Shown: positions 8,209 to 16,892, counted from the stretch's first letter. The stretch is DNA of 64,000 nucleotides from Sebaldella termitidis ATCC 33386 (GCF_000024405.1 NC_013517.1:3131989-3195988); one strand, 5' to 3'. Notes: generated by a model not told the origin, from the sequence alone. Translations and numbers: made by a program.

Positions 8209-9594
8209 TTAAAAACCATTGTTATCTATTACATCCCTAAACCATAAACCGGACTTTTTTACTGTACGCTCCTGTGTTTCATAATCCAGCCTGTAAAAGC
8301 CGTATCTGTTTTTATATGCGTTTATCCATGACCAGCAGTCTATGAAAGTCCACATCTGATAACCGAGACAGTTACTTCCTTCCTCTATTCCCTTATGAAG
8401 ATACTGCAAATGTTCTTTGAGAAAATCAATTCTGTACTGATCCTGTACCATTCCGTCTTTTATAAATTTTTCTTCACCCTCTATACCTATTCCGTTTTCT
8501 GAAACAAACCACGGTATATTATTATATTTTTCCTTTATCATCAGTGCTATGTCATAGATTCCTTCAGGATAAATCTCTATTCCTCTTGATCTGTTCATAC
8601 GTCTGCCGGGCATTTCATAAGAATCAAAGAACCACTCGGGCATAAAAATACCATTTTTATTTATTTCATATTCTTTTGCTTTTACCCTTCTCGGCTTATA
8701 GTAATTTATTCCAAGAAGATCTATCTTTGTTTCTTTTATTAAATCAAGATCCCCTTCTTCTGTTTCAGGAACCTGATTATATTCTCTGAGTATCTCTATC
8801 AGCTCCTGCGGATATTCCCCCAATAATACAGGCTCATTAATACTTCGTGTATAAAAAAGATCTGCTGCTTCTGCTGCTTTGACATCTTCCGGATTTTCAC
8901 TTCTCGGATATACCGGAATTACGTCCATTATGATTCCTATCTGTCCGCCCGGCTTCATATTTCTGTAAATTTTTACAGCTTTGCAGTGCGCAATTATTAT
9001 ATTATGAAGTACCTTGGCGGCTCTTTTAAAATCTACCACATAAGGATAGTGTCTGTCATGAAGATACCCCGCTTCTGCAGGTATCATCGGCTCATTAAAA
9101 GTAAACCAGTATTTTACCCTGTCACCAAAAAGTTCAAAACATTTTTTTGCGTATTCTGCATAGGCTTCCACTACTTCCCTGTTCTCAAATCCGCCCTTTT
9201 CCTGCAGTGCCATGGGCATATCAAAATGATAAAGATTCATAAAGGGTTCTATTCCTTCTTCTATAAGTCCGTCTATGACATTATTATAGAATTTCGCTGC
9301 TTTTTCATTAATTTTTCCTGTTCCTTCTGGTATTAGTCTTGACCATGATATAGATGTTCGAAATGAGTTTAGGTGTATGTCTTTCATAAGCTTTATATCT
9401 GTCTTATAATTCTTATAAAAAGTAGAAGTCCGCTCGCTTGTAATGCCGTCATAAAATCTGCTGTTAAATTTCCTTGACGAGTAATCCCAGATATTTTCTC
9501 CTTTTCCGTCACCGGGCTCTGCCCCTTCTGTCTGTGTCGCACTTGTTGATGCTCCCCACCAGAATTTTTCAGGAAACAAATATTTTTTTTCCAT
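8209..9594 (-). CDS. 6-phospho-beta-glucosidase, GH1
   Basis: Hydrolyses the phosphorylated beta-glucoside delivered by the PTS to glucose-6-phosphate and an aglycone or glucose, in the cytoplasm. The 461 residues cover a full GH1 barrel: WWGASTSATQTEG at the N-terminus, acid/base Glu168 in TFNEP, nucleophile Glu366 in VSENGIG. Ser422, Lys428 and Tyr431 in the DCWSW-INAYKNRYGF loop fit the phosphate-binding Ser-Lys-Tyr set of phospho-glycosidases. The start follows GGAGG. First gene of a unit with the EIIC gene, behind three operator-like repeats. A phospho-beta-galactosidase activity is less likely but not excluded. Confidence 0.92.
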   Translation of the reverse strand: MEKKYLFPEKFWWGASTSATQTEGAEPGDGKGENIWDYSSRKFNSRFYDGITSERTSTFYKNYKTDIKLMKDIHLNSFRTSISWSRLIPEGTGKINEKAAKFYNNVIDGLIEEGIEPFMNLYHFDMPMALQEKGGFENREVVEAYAEYAKKCFELFGDRVKYWFTFNEPMIPAEAGYLHDRHYPYVVDFKRAAKVLHNIIIAHCKAVKIYRNMKPGGQIGIIMDVIPVYPRSENPEDVKAAEAADLFYTRSINEPVLLGEYPQELIEILREYNQVPETEEGDLDLIKETKIDLLGINYYKPRRVKAKEYEINKNGIFMPEWFFDSYEMPGRRMNRSRGIEIYPEGIYDIALMIKEKYNNIPWFVSENGIGIEGEEKFIKDGMVQDQYRIDFLKEHLQYLHKGIEEGSNCLGYQMWTFIDCWSWINAYKNRYGFYRLDYETQERTVKKSGLWFRDVIDNNGF

Positions 9595-9644
9595 GTCTTC
9601 CTCCTGTGCTTGTTTAAAATTATAGTAACACAGTTTTTTTAAAA

Positions 9645-9699
9645 ATACAATACTTTATTTTTAAAAGTACGGTATTTTTAAAAATATATACCATACTTT
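9645..9699 (-). promoter_or_regulatory. repeated operator before the phospho-glucosidase gene
   Basis: Three copies of the 12-mer AAAGTAYKGTAT occur on the two strands: an inverted pair with arms at 9664-9675 and 9688-9699 (one mismatch) and a third copy at 9645-9656. They lie in the promoter region of the GH1 gene, next to a TATAAT at 9619-9624 on the minus strand. The likely ligand is the GntR regulator encoded at 9749-10468; that is inference. Confidence 0.6.
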
Positions 9700-9704
9700 T
9701 ATCG

Positions 9705-9742
9705 GGCAATAAAAAAAGACTATCCTATTCATTAGATAATCT
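9705..9742 (-). terminator. terminator of the GntR gene
   Basis: Minus-strand hairpin GATTATCT...GGATAGTC followed by TTTTTTATT, just after the stop at 9749. It separates the regulator gene from the GH1-EIIC unit. Confidence 0.7.
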
Positions 9743-9748
9743 CTTCTT

Positions 9749-10468
9749 CTACATCTTATTAACTACTGCATAAAAGCTAAAATGCTTGTAGTGAAATCTT
9801 AATCTCGAATATTCAAACGGAACACCGGTTGTCAGATAAGCTGTTTTTTCTACTTCTACTATAGGCTCGTTTTTCTCCAGCCCCAGATTACTCTGATCAT
9901 GCTCATTGGATGGGTAAGCTTTTATCAGCTGGTTGCTCCCCTGTATTTTTTTTCCGAGTTCATCTTCTATATATGTATATATTGAACCTTCCACATCTTC
10001 CTGCCTAAGATTAGTAATAACAGATATAGGCATATACATCAGTTCTATTACATGCGGAATTCCGTTAACCTTTCGTACACGCTCTATACAGTATACAAAA
10101 TCTCCTTTTTTTATCTTCAGTTTATCCGCAGTTTCACGGTCAGAAGGAATAACATTAAACTGAAGGACTTTTGTCTCTACTTCGCCCAAAGATGTAAAAT
10201 GTTTGGTAAATCCTTTTATATAGTGTCCATAAGTTAACTCCGGAGTTCCCTCTGTGTTTACTGTATTTTTTACAAAAGTTCCTGCTCCTCTTCTTCTGAT
10301 GATCAGCCCTTCACTTACAAGTATTTCCAGGGCCTTCTTCATAGTCTGCTTATTACACTTGTATTCTTCACACAATTCATATTCGTAAGGAAGCTTCATT
10401 CCCTGTTTATATGTTTTATTAAATATTTTTTCCCGAATATCTTTTGAAATAGCCAGATATTTTTTCAT
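9749..10468 (-). CDS. GntR-family (HutC/UTRA) regulator of beta-glucoside genes
   Basis: A 239-residue sugar-responsive repressor. Residues 1-65 are a winged helix of the GntR class (YEYELCEEYKCNKQTMKKAL, then GLIIRRRGAGTFV wing); residues ~80-235 form a UTRA effector domain, which in relatives binds a phosphorylated sugar. It lies directly upstream of the GH1 and EIIC genes on the same strand, separated by a terminator and the repeated operator, so local control of that unit is the natural reading. The AAGGGG ribosome site supports the ATG at 10468. Confidence 0.9.
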   Translation of the reverse strand: MKKYLAISKDIREKIFNKTYKQGMKLPYEYELCEEYKCNKQTMKKALEILVSEGLIIRRRGAGTFVKNTVNTEGTPELTYGHYIKGFTKHFTSLGEVETKVLQFNVIPSDRETADKLKIKKGDFVYCIERVRKVNGIPHVIELMYMPISVITNLRQEDVEGSIYTYIEDELGKKIQGSNQLIKAYPSNEHDQSNLGLEKNEPIVEVEKTAYLTTGVPFEYSRLRFHYKHFSFYAVVNKM

Positions 10469-10533
10469 TTTTCCCCTTCCGCAGTTATTAAGGTTATATT
10501 TTTATTACAGTATTTACAGGTTCTTTTTTTTAA

Positions 10534-10546
10534 TGTACCACATTTT
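10534..10546. promoter_or_regulatory. small palindrome upstream of the GntR gene
   Basis: AATGT-acc-ACATT, a short inverted repeat 66 bases before the GntR start, could be an autoregulatory site. The evidence is only symmetry and position. Confidence 0.3.
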
Positions 10547-10568
10547 AATTAAAAAATAAAGTTGTTTA

Positions 10569-10943
10569 TTATTTCAAAAATTCCATCTGGTCTTCCAGCT
10601 TAGTCAGAAGCATTTCTCTTGTGGCTTTTGGCATTTTTCCCACTACACATTTATAAGAATGTATTATCATTTCCACTATAGCCTTTCTTTTTACATCTGA
10701 TTCCAAAACCACAGTATTCCAGTGTTTTTTATTTAAATGATAGCCCGGCTTCACTCCCTCATACATTTCACGGTAATCAAGTGCCAGATCAGGATTACAT
10801 TTCAGAGATATCTCAATTTCATCTAAAATGGCAAACATTTTATCATTTACTTTTATAACACAATTTTCAGGTCCGAAAGGATATGTTTCCTCACTTTCCG
10901 GCAGCATTAAACAAATTTTTTTATAAATCTTAAATTTCGACAC
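10569..10943 (-). CDS. MmcQ/YjbR family protein
   Basis: A 124-residue protein of the MmcQ/YjbR family, which has a fold resembling the C-terminal part of CyaY-like or DNA-binding domains; its cellular job is not settled. The family pattern is clear: an N-terminal helix, SEETYPFGPENCVIKVNDKMFA, ISLKCNPDLALDYREMY, then GYHLNKKHWNTVVL (about residues 66-80). Start is a GTG at 10943, five bases after GAGGAG, since no ATG fits. It appears to be a single-gene unit between the GntR regulator and the flavodoxin gene. Confidence 0.88.
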   Translation of the reverse strand: MSKFKIYKKICLMLPESEETYPFGPENCVIKVNDKMFAILDEIEISLKCNPDLALDYREMYEGVKPGYHLNKKHWNTVVLESDVKRKAIVEMIIHSYKCVVGKMPKATREMLLTKLEDQMEFLK

Positions 10944-11071
10944 TATATCTCCTCATTTCTTTTTTATTGATCATTCTTATATCTTTATTTTAAATCTTAT
11001 TTGAAAATTGTCAATATACTTTTTTTAGAGATTCATAATATCAATAATTATTTTATGTTCAAGTTACAGTA

Positions 11072-11106
11072 AATGGCTGTACCTGATTGGCACAGCCATT
11101 TTGTTA
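11072..11106 (-). terminator. terminator after the flavodoxin gene
   Basis: A nine-base perfect stem AATGGCTGT/ACAGCCATT (11072-11080 and 11092-11100) lies 15 bases after the stop at 11116. The T-tract is stronger on the plus strand (TTTTGTTATT) than on the minus strand, so orientation is uncertain. Confidence 0.55.
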
Positions 11107-11115
11107 TTACTATAT

Positions 11116-11547
11116 TTAATTTTTCTGTTTTCCTGTTATCAATACATGAGCTTCTCTGACATGAACTTTCCCCATCAGCTTATCCATTTCTTTCATAGTT
11201 TTTCTGTAGTCCTTCTTCTCATTCTTATGTGTAACTATATACTCTACTTTATTTACTAGCTGCCCGTACTTTTTTATAAATGTTCTTACCGGTGACGGTA
11301 TTCCCCCGAGCCAGACAGGCGTACATAATATCACCCTGCTGTAAGAAGAAATATCTATTGATACTTCATCTATAGGTGTTGGTGTTTTTAATACAGCCTG
11401 AAATGCAGATTTAACAACCCCAAAAAAACCTCTCCTGTTTACCAGATCCTTTATTCCATAAATAGCTGTTTTATTTTCTCCCGCATACTCTTCTGCTACG
11501 GTTTTTGTATTTCCCGTACGGGAATAAAAAATAATTATTCTTGACAT
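11116..11547 (-). CDS. flavodoxin-family protein
   Basis: A 143-residue FMN-binding electron carrier or quinone/thiol-related flavodoxin. The N-terminal MSRIIIFYSRTGNTKTVAEE contains the flavodoxin phosphate loop (SRTGNT), and VILCTPVWLGGIPSPVRTFI (about residues 72-91) matches the second FMN loop. It is shorter than long-chain flavodoxins and resembles the flavodoxin domain of protoporphyrinogen oxidase or multimeric-flavodoxin types. Single gene; GGGG precedes the start. The physiological partner is not visible nearby. Confidence 0.85.
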   Translation of the reverse strand: MSRIIIFYSRTGNTKTVAEEYAGENKTAIYGIKDLVNRRGFFGVVKSAFQAVLKTPTPIDEVSIDISSYSRVILCTPVWLGGIPSPVRTFIKKYGQLVNKVEYIVTHKNEKKDYRKTMKEMDKLMGKVHVREAHVLITGKQKN

Positions 11548-11770
11548 ATGTTTTTACCCCACTGATATTTTTGTGCGGCATCCTGTTTATCTTTAGTTAA
11601 GATAGTACTGGATATTTTATCACTCTAATGCAATCGACGTAGATGTATTATACCTACGCCGACTAATAATAACGCTTCTGATGATAAAACAGGCAGTGCC
11701 CTCTGACTAATTGTGTACCGAATGCTGCACTAGTTCCTTTTTGAATGTCTGTTAAAATGTATCTTATATT
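11548..11770. other. intergenic stretch, no gene recognised
   Basis: About 220 bases with higher GC than other spacers and an imperfect inverted repeat (CGACGTAGATGT...ACCTACGCCG near 11635-11661). Minus-strand reading frames are short and broken, and could be remnants of an older gene; nothing is identifiable. Confidence 0.4.
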
Positions 11771-12280
11771 CTATATATTTTTTTCATATCTGTAATCTGC
11801 CCACCATTTTCCATTGTAATATGTGAAATCTTTCAGACATGCTATCTGATTATAACCGATTTTTTCATAAAATCTTCTGGCTCTTATGTTAAATTCAAAT
11901 ACTCCAAGCTCAATTTTCCTGTAGCCGTCATCTTTAAGTTTTTCCTCAAATAAAAAATAAGAATCTTTTACTATCTGATTACCGTGATACTTTTTTATAA
12001 AGGCTAAGGATATCCATGCAGTACCTTCTTCTTTTTTAACCAGATATTCAAAATCTTTGATTACAGAAAAAGTCCCTATTCTTTCACCTTTATATTTTAC
12101 AATATATATTTTTTTTGCATTTTGATTTTCATATTCTTTCATTGCTTTGTCATAACTCAAAAACTCCATTTTTCCGTCTTCACTGAAATTTGGATGATAA
12201 TAATAAATAATTTCAGGATCAGTTTCAAGTTCATAAAGAAACTTAAAATCTTCAATCCCGTTTGCTTCCACTAATTCCAT
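11771..12280 (-). CDS. GNAT-family N-acetyltransferase
   Basis: A 169-residue acetyl-CoA-dependent acetyltransferase of unknown substrate. The central strand and acetyl-CoA loop region (AWISLAFIKKYHGNQIVKDSY, about residues 88-108) and the late IELGVFEFNIRARRFYEKIGY segment (about 117-147) are typical of GNAT enzymes acting on amino groups of small molecules or proteins. The loop is an atypical variant of Q/RxxGxG/A, reading KKYHGNQIV. GGGG precedes the ATG. Its neighbour, the His/Cys-rich protein gene, ends 20 bases upstream, so the two may share a transcript. Confidence 0.85.
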   Translation of the reverse strand: MELVEANGIEDFKFLYELETDPEIIYYYHPNFSEDGKMEFLSYDKAMKEYENQNAKKIYIVKYKGERIGTFSVIKDFEYLVKKEEGTAWISLAFIKKYHGNQIVKDSYFLFEEKLKDDGYRKIELGVFEFNIRARRFYEKIGYNQIACLKDFTYYNGKWWADYRYEKNI

Positions 12281-12300
12281 TTTTTCCCCGTTTCTCTTAA

Positions 12301-12855
12301 TTAACCATGATTATGACCGCATCCGCACTCATGTCCTTCCTCTTTACAATCACAGTTTTCATGGTCATGATCGTGGTCATGACCGCATCCGCATCCTTCT
12401 CCATGCTCGTGCCCGTGTTCATGCTGGCTGCGTTCGTTCAAAAATCTATCTACATTTCCTTCAATATTTTTTAACAGGAAGTCTAACTTTTCATCACTAT
12501 ATTTAGCCAGTGAGCTGAACGAAGCTTCCATTAAGTATAATGCACTTAATAATTCCATAGATACTTCATTTCCGTTATTATCCGTAAAGATAACATTCCC
12601 ATAACCGCTTTCATTTGTTACTATTCTGAATGCTGCTATTTCAAATTCAGTTCCAAAGCCTTTTCCTTTTACAGGATAAGAAAGTTTTAGATTTTCTTCC
12701 TCATTCCCTTCATTTTTTTCCATTGACCATACTACGCTGAATAATATAAAAAACACAGCATAATTTATTTCTATTGTATTGTGGAAATAATGTAAAAATT
12801 CCGATTTTCCCATTAATTCACCGATTTTTTGTTGAAATTCTTTATTTTCAGTCAT
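12301..12855 (-). CDS. hypothetical protein with His/Cys-rich metal-binding tail
   Basis: A 184-residue protein in two parts. Residues ~1-143 form an unrecognised globular domain, with IAAFRIVTNESGYGNVIFTD near the middle. Residues ~144-184 are a low-complexity tail made of His, Cys, Asp, Glu and Gly (HEHGHEHGEGCGCGHDHDHD is typical). Such tails in HypB, SlyD or cation-diffusion proteins bind nickel, zinc or copper, so metal storage or delivery is plausible, but the body belongs to no family I can name. No signal peptide. AAGGAG precedes the ATG. Followed 20 bases later by a GNAT acetyltransferase gene. Confidence 0.75.
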   Translation of the reverse strand: MTENKEFQQKIGELMGKSEFLHYFHNTIEINYAVFFILFSVVWSMEKNEGNEEENLKLSYPVKGKGFGTEFEIAAFRIVTNESGYGNVIFTDNNGNEVSMELLSALYLMEASFSSLAKYSDEKLDFLLKNIEGNVDRFLNERSQHEHGHEHGEGCGCGHDHDHDHENCDCKEEGHECGCGHNHG

Positions 12856-13038
12856 ACTTTTCTCCTTCTATGATTTTTTTTATTTATGTACCATCTGATT
12901 TTTTTTAGTATTTTTATATTTCATTATGATATTATACTATGAATTTACGAAAAAATAAAATTTATTTTATTTATGTTAACTAAATCACTTATATAATACC
13001 TTTCCTACACTTTTGGAATTGTTATAAAATAATCTTGT

Positions 13039-13543
13039 TTATTGCGACTTTACTCTCCTGCGAATCTCTTCCGCTGCTTCTTTGGTCGTTTTACTGGATA
13101 CATCTATTTTATATGTATCCATATTCTTATATAATTCCAGTCTGGAGATACTTTCATTTATCTGTCCCGTTTCTCTCTTTCCTGTTTTTATATCTCAGGC
13201 TATTCTCCTTGCCAGTTCAGTTTCATTACATAATAGAGCAAATTTATATAATTCAAAATCTAAATCTCTTATCTCATTCAATATATTTTTAAAAATTTCT
13301 TCCTTATGCATTACCTAGCAAAAAATTATATATTGAAAATTTGAATTATTCAAAAAAGATCAGAGCAGAAATATAATATTTTTCAGAACCATTTCAATAT
13401 TTTCCTCGTTCACTGTAAACGGATTCATATTCCAGCACCTGTCACTGTCAAGATATACTGTTTTCAGTTTCTTTTAAAAGCAGATCACTCACTGTACTCT
13501 TCCCCACTTCCATTGTACCATTTATGATTATTAATTTTTTCAT
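13039..13543 (-). pseudogene. decayed P-loop nucleotide-kinase-like gene
   Basis: The minus strand starts with ATG at 13543 and gives MKKLIIINGTMEVGKSTVSD, an intact Walker A motif (GTMEVGKST). The frame is then broken near residue 32, resumes one frame over as VYLDSDRCWNMNPFTVNEEN, shifts again near IIFLL, and resumes as NNSNFQYIIFC-stop-VMHKEEIFKNILNEI, with another in-frame TGA after CNETELARRIA before the C-terminal part ending at 13039. At least two frameshifts and two stops are visible. In-order segments match the small AAA/nucleoside-kinase family with WNMNPF and FCWVMH motifs, so this is a dead copy. Confidence 0.85.
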
Positions 13544-13585
13544 CTTTTTATTCCCATTCTTTTGAATAAAACTAAAACTGCTGTA

Positions 13586-13621
13586 TTTAAAAAGCTGCAT
13601 CAAAAATACTTTGATACAGCC
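13586..13621 (-). terminator. terminator of the isomerase-PTS operon
   Basis: Minus-strand hairpin GCTGTATCAAA/TTTGATGCAGC (one mismatch) followed by TTTTTAAA, 11 bases after the GntR stop at 13632. Confidence 0.8.
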
Positions 13622-13631
13622 GTATTCATAT

Positions 13632-14390
13632 CTATACTTCCCGTTTCAGACTTATATTATACACAAATCTGTCAGCTCTGTAATACCCTATATTATATTC
13701 TATTTTCTGCCCGAACTTGTCATAAACAAGTCTTTTTCTGCATAATACCGGAATTTTATCATTAATATCAAGTATCTCCTTCAGTTCCTCCGTAGGCATC
13801 ATTGCAGTTACTTCTTCATCAGACACTACTGTAAAAATCCCGTAATTCTTTTCAAGATAATCATAAAGCTTTGTAAAGCTACCGTTTATAAAATCCTCAT
13901 CTTTATCCAGATTTATTCCAGGATTAAAATAACTCTGAAAGTATATATCTATGCTGTCGTTTATACCGCTTTCCCTGTATAGTACAGGACCGTTATATTC
14001 TTTATTCCTGTCAAGACCAAAAATGTCCTTTATCTCATCAGGAAAATCTTCCATTACTATCTTTTTATTTATATGTTTTAATTCAGACCCTTGGGAAAAC
14101 ATTTCATCTGTAAAACTATGCCATGAGTTCAAAGTCGTTTTTACTTTCTTTCTGTCAAGATTAACCTTTGTCCCTCTGCCTTTTTCACGTATAATAAGTC
14201 CGCGTAAAACAAGGCTGTCCATAGCCTTTCTTACTGTATGTCTGCTTACATTCAGCCTTTTCATCAGCTCAAGTTCGTTCGGCAGGTAAAAACCCTTACT
14301 GTAAGGTTCCTCATTTATAAGCTCAAGCAATATATTCTCTACTTGTTTATAAAGCTTTTCATCAGAATTTTTATCAACTTCTTTTCTCAT
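13632..14390 (-). CDS. GntR-family (UTRA) regulator of the isomerase-PTS operon
   Basis: A 252-residue transcription factor. Residues ~10-80 are a GntR winged helix (LPNELELMKRLNVSRHTVRKAM, then RGLIIREKGRGTKV), and ~95-245 a UTRA domain that probably binds a phosphorylated sugar. It is the last gene of the operon that starts at 20550, 25 bases after the cupin isomerase gene, so it would regulate its own operon. A GntR-type inverted repeat at 20583-20612, just downstream of the operon promoter, is the obvious target. GGGG lies nine bases before the ATG. Confidence 0.9.
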   Translation of the reverse strand: MRKEVDKNSDEKLYKQVENILLELINEEPYSKGFYLPNELELMKRLNVSRHTVRKAMDSLVLRGLIIREKGRGTKVNLDRKKVKTTLNSWHSFTDEMFSQGSELKHINKKIVMEDFPDEIKDIFGLDRNKEYNGPVLYRESGINDSIDIYFQSYFNPGINLDKDEDFINGSFTKLYDYLEKNYGIFTVVSDEEVTAMMPTEELKEILDINDKIPVLCRKRLVYDKFGQKIEYNIGYYRADRFVYNISLKREV

Positions 14391-14415
14391 AAGTGCATTC
14401 CCCCTATAAAGTTAG

Positions 14416-15192
14416 TTAAGGAATGAAATTTTTCCATTCTTTTAGTTTTAGTACCGGATCTGCTACAAACATGAATTTTTCCCTGTCTTTCAAATACTGC
14501 TCATAAATGGGTATACCTTTTTCTATGCTGAATTCATTGTAAAGACGAGGTTTTTTTATTTCCAGTTCCTGATTCTTATATAATTCATTTTTTATCCAGT
14601 TTATTTTATTATTGTAGTCCAATATCGGAAAAAATGCAAGTCCCTTATGCTCCCTGACTTTATCATAGTCAAATCCGTAATCTCTTACACACCATGCACC
14701 AAATACCATATTTTCTTCCGGATCTGCATTTACTGTATAGTGAGCCCAAAACGGCGGAACTATCACCACATCTCCTTCTGATGCTTCCACTGCAAAGCAC
14801 CTTCCCGGGCTGTCCTCTGCGGTTTCCTGCATATAGATAACTGCCTTCCCCTGCCATATTTCATAAACTTCCGGAGTTGACATCCCGCACGATGCTGATA
14901 TGCTGTGTATATGCCCCTGACTTCTTACCGGTTCTTCCCCCAGTCTTCCCTTGGAATATATTACAGCGCCGTATAAAAGATTTCTTTTTATAAGATCTGC
15001 TTTATCAGCTTCATTCCCTACATCCATAGCTATGGAATAGACTATTTCAGGACCGTCTGTATCAGGGTTTTTCAGACTTTTTCTTATGGAATCAATATCT
15101 CTGTTTTCTACCTCCGGTCCGAAAACACCCGGCTCATAAATAAATCCAAGCGGATTTTCTTTGATTTTTATATTAAATCCCGGCCAAATCAT
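14416..15192 (-). CDS. cupin-type glucose-6-phosphate isomerase-like protein (first copy)
   Basis: A 258-residue protein of the metal-dependent cupin phosphoglucose isomerase family, best known from archaea. The metal-site pattern is present: SQGHIHS (His-x-His), PEVYEIWQGKAVIYM (Glu), and PPFWAHYTVN (His). Such enzymes interconvert aldose and ketose phosphates. In this operon a second cupin isomerase-like gene (19972) and a mannose-6-phosphate-isomerase-like gene (18193) also occur, so its substrate may not be glucose-6-phosphate but the product of the co-encoded PTS. GGAGG precedes the ATG. It follows the EIID gene by 84 bases. Confidence 0.85.
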   Translation of the reverse strand: MIWPGFNIKIKENPLGFIYEPGVFGPEVENRDIDSIRKSLKNPDTDGPEIVYSIAMDVGNEADKADLIKRNLLYGAVIYSKGRLGEEPVRSQGHIHSISASCGMSTPEVYEIWQGKAVIYMQETAEDSPGRCFAVEASEGDVVIVPPFWAHYTVNADPEENMVFGAWCVRDYGFDYDKVREHKGLAFFPILDYNNKINWIKNELYKNQELEIKKPRLYNEFSIEKGIPIYEQYLKDREKFMFVADPVLKLKEWKNFIP

Positions 15193-15276
15193 ATTTCCTC
15201 CCGATATTTTTTATAAATAAATATTTTATTCTCTATAATTTATACCTTATTTTATTATTTTTTTCCATTCACACTG

Positions 15277-16089
15277 TTAAAATATTCCTAATAAAACTCC
15301 GACTATTGCTATTATCAGCAATACAAGCATTACTTTTACCGCGCTTAATTTTTTCTTTGTCATCAGATAATAAGTAAATAAAACTATTAATAATGGTATC
15401 AGCTTAGGAAAAATTCCATCCAGAATACTTTGCACGTTTATATCCACACTGCCGTTTTTATATCCAAGTTTTGTAACTACGTTCATATAACTTGCAGCTA
15501 TACCGCCTGTTACGAATACTCCCAGTATAGCAAATGCCTCTTTCATTTTTTCCGCTCTTTCATCTATTAAAAGGTTCACTGCATCGGTTCCTAATTTATA
15601 CCCTTTCATAAATAAGAAATATGAGCCTGTTATTATCAGCAGATTATATACTACTATGTAGAAAACCGGACCCAGAATATTTCCCCCTTGTGCCAGCCCC
15701 ATTCCAATACTCAGCAGTATAGGAATCAGCATTCCCGGAATCATAGAATCCCCTATTCCGGCTACAGGTCCCATCATTCCGACCTTTATACCATTTATTA
15801 CCTCTTCGTCTATTGCTTCTCCGTTTGCTCTTTTTTCCTCAAGTCCCACCACAATACCGTTGACTATTGCCCCCAGCTGCGGCTCGGTATTATAAAACGT
15901 TGATTGTCTTGCCAGTGCTTCCTTTACTTCTTTTTCATCACCGCCGTAAAGCTCTTCTATAACAGGAAGCATAGAATGGCAGAACCCGAAAGATTCCAGT
16001 CTTTCATAACTCATCGAGGATAAATTAAACATCATCCAGTCTCTCCAGCTTTTTACAAGCGTTTTTTTACTTAATTTTTTTTCTGTCAT
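15277..16089 (-). CDS. PTS EIID, mannose/fructose/sorbose family
   Basis: Membrane subunit found only in mannose-family PTS transporters, working with EIIC as the sugar channel. The 270 residues begin with a cytoplasmic segment (KTLVKSWRDWMMFNLSSMSYERL), carry the conserved GMMGPVAGIGDSMIPGMLIPI loop (about residues 127-147), and end in hydrophobic spans. Its start overlaps the EIIC stop (TAATG), so the two are translationally coupled. Confidence 0.95.
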   Translation of the reverse strand: MTEKKLSKKTLVKSWRDWMMFNLSSMSYERLESFGFCHSMLPVIEELYGGDEKEVKEALARQSTFYNTEPQLGAIVNGIVVGLEEKRANGEAIDEEVINGIKVGMMGPVAGIGDSMIPGMLIPILLSIGMGLAQGGNILGPVFYIVVYNLLIITGSYFLFMKGYKLGTDAVNLLIDERAEKMKEAFAILGVFVTGGIAASYMNVVTKLGYKNGSVDINVQSILDGIFPKLIPLLIVLFTYYLMTKKKLSAVKVMLVLLIIAIVGVLLGIF

Positions 16090-16892
16090 TAGAATTCATC
16101 CTCCTCATCGTCATTTTGTGTTCCGTTATTATTTCCTCCCTGTACAGCTGACGGTCTATAGTTGAAATGTATCAATGCGAGCAATACTCCTATCATTGCC
16201 AATGCTATCATATTCAGATTCAGGAATATGATTCCTATGAATCCTACCAAGAAATAAACCAGCAGATCGTTTCTCTTTACTATCTGCTTTAGAAGAATTG
16301 CTATTCCCACTGCCGGAAGCATTCCGCCGAGTACAGTCATCATTGTTATTACTTTATCCGGAATATGATCCAGTATTGTCTGTATATACTGCCCGCCAAG
16401 ATAAACAGCTATAAACGACGGTATAAATCTCATAAGAAAAGTCGTGATCTGAGGATATAATCCGTTTGCCAGCCTTACTCCCCTTATGTCCCCGGCCTGC
16501 ACCGCTTTATCTGCCTTATTATTCCAGTATGAATTTAGTACCATCATAAAATTAAATATTACTGTTCCTAATATTCCTATTGTTGCAGCAAGGGTCACAG
16601 CTACCTGCGGATCCTTTCCGGACATAATTCCAAGGGCTATTGCCGGATAAGCCACAAAATTCAGATCAGAAGGCATTGTTCCGCCCGGAGTTACGAGTGC
16701 TATATATACAGCCTGCACTGCCACTCCTACTATTATTCCCGTTTTTACATCTCCCAGAATCATTCCTACGATTAATCCTGATACCAAAGGTCTTGATAAT
16801 GTATACCATCCTCCTGTAAGACCAAATGCCCAAGGTACGCTCAGCGCCCCCAGATAACAAAATATTCCGATTAAAACTGCCTGTATAAACAT
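16089..16892 (-). CDS. PTS EIIC, mannose/fructose/sorbose family
   Basis: The 267-residue channel subunit. It starts MFIQAVLIGIFCYLGALSVP and carries the family's GLIVGMILGDVKTGIIVG and VTPGGTMPSDLNFVAYPAIA segments. I prefer the ATG at 16892 because GGAGGG precedes it and the family begins there; an in-frame ATG at 16943 would overlap the EIIB gene and add 17 residues. The C-terminal tail is acidic and Asn/Gly-rich (NNNGTQNDDEEDEF). The substrate cannot be named from sequence. Confidence 0.92.
   Translation of the reverse strand: MFIQAVLIGIFCYLGALSVPWAFGLTGGWYTLSRPLVSGLIVGMILGDVKTGIIVGVAVQAVYIALVTPGGTMPSDLNFVAYPAIALGIMSGKDPQVAVTLAATIGILGTVIFNFMMVLNSYWNNKADKAVQAGDIRGVRLANGLYPQITTFLMRFIPSFIAVYLGGQYIQTILDHIPDKVITMMTVLGGMLPAVGIAILLKQIVKRNDLLVYFLVGFIGIIFLNLNMIALAMIGVLLALIHFNYRPSAVQGGNNNGTQNDDEEDEF

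Noticed and set aside
11635-11661. GC-richer inverted repeat as an attachment site or mobile-element end
   Set aside because: Only one imperfect copy, with no target duplication or transposase nearby.
13035-13318. Plus-strand frames of 78-85 codons
   Set aside because: They are the reverse complement of the kinase-like pseudogene, which explains the sequence better.
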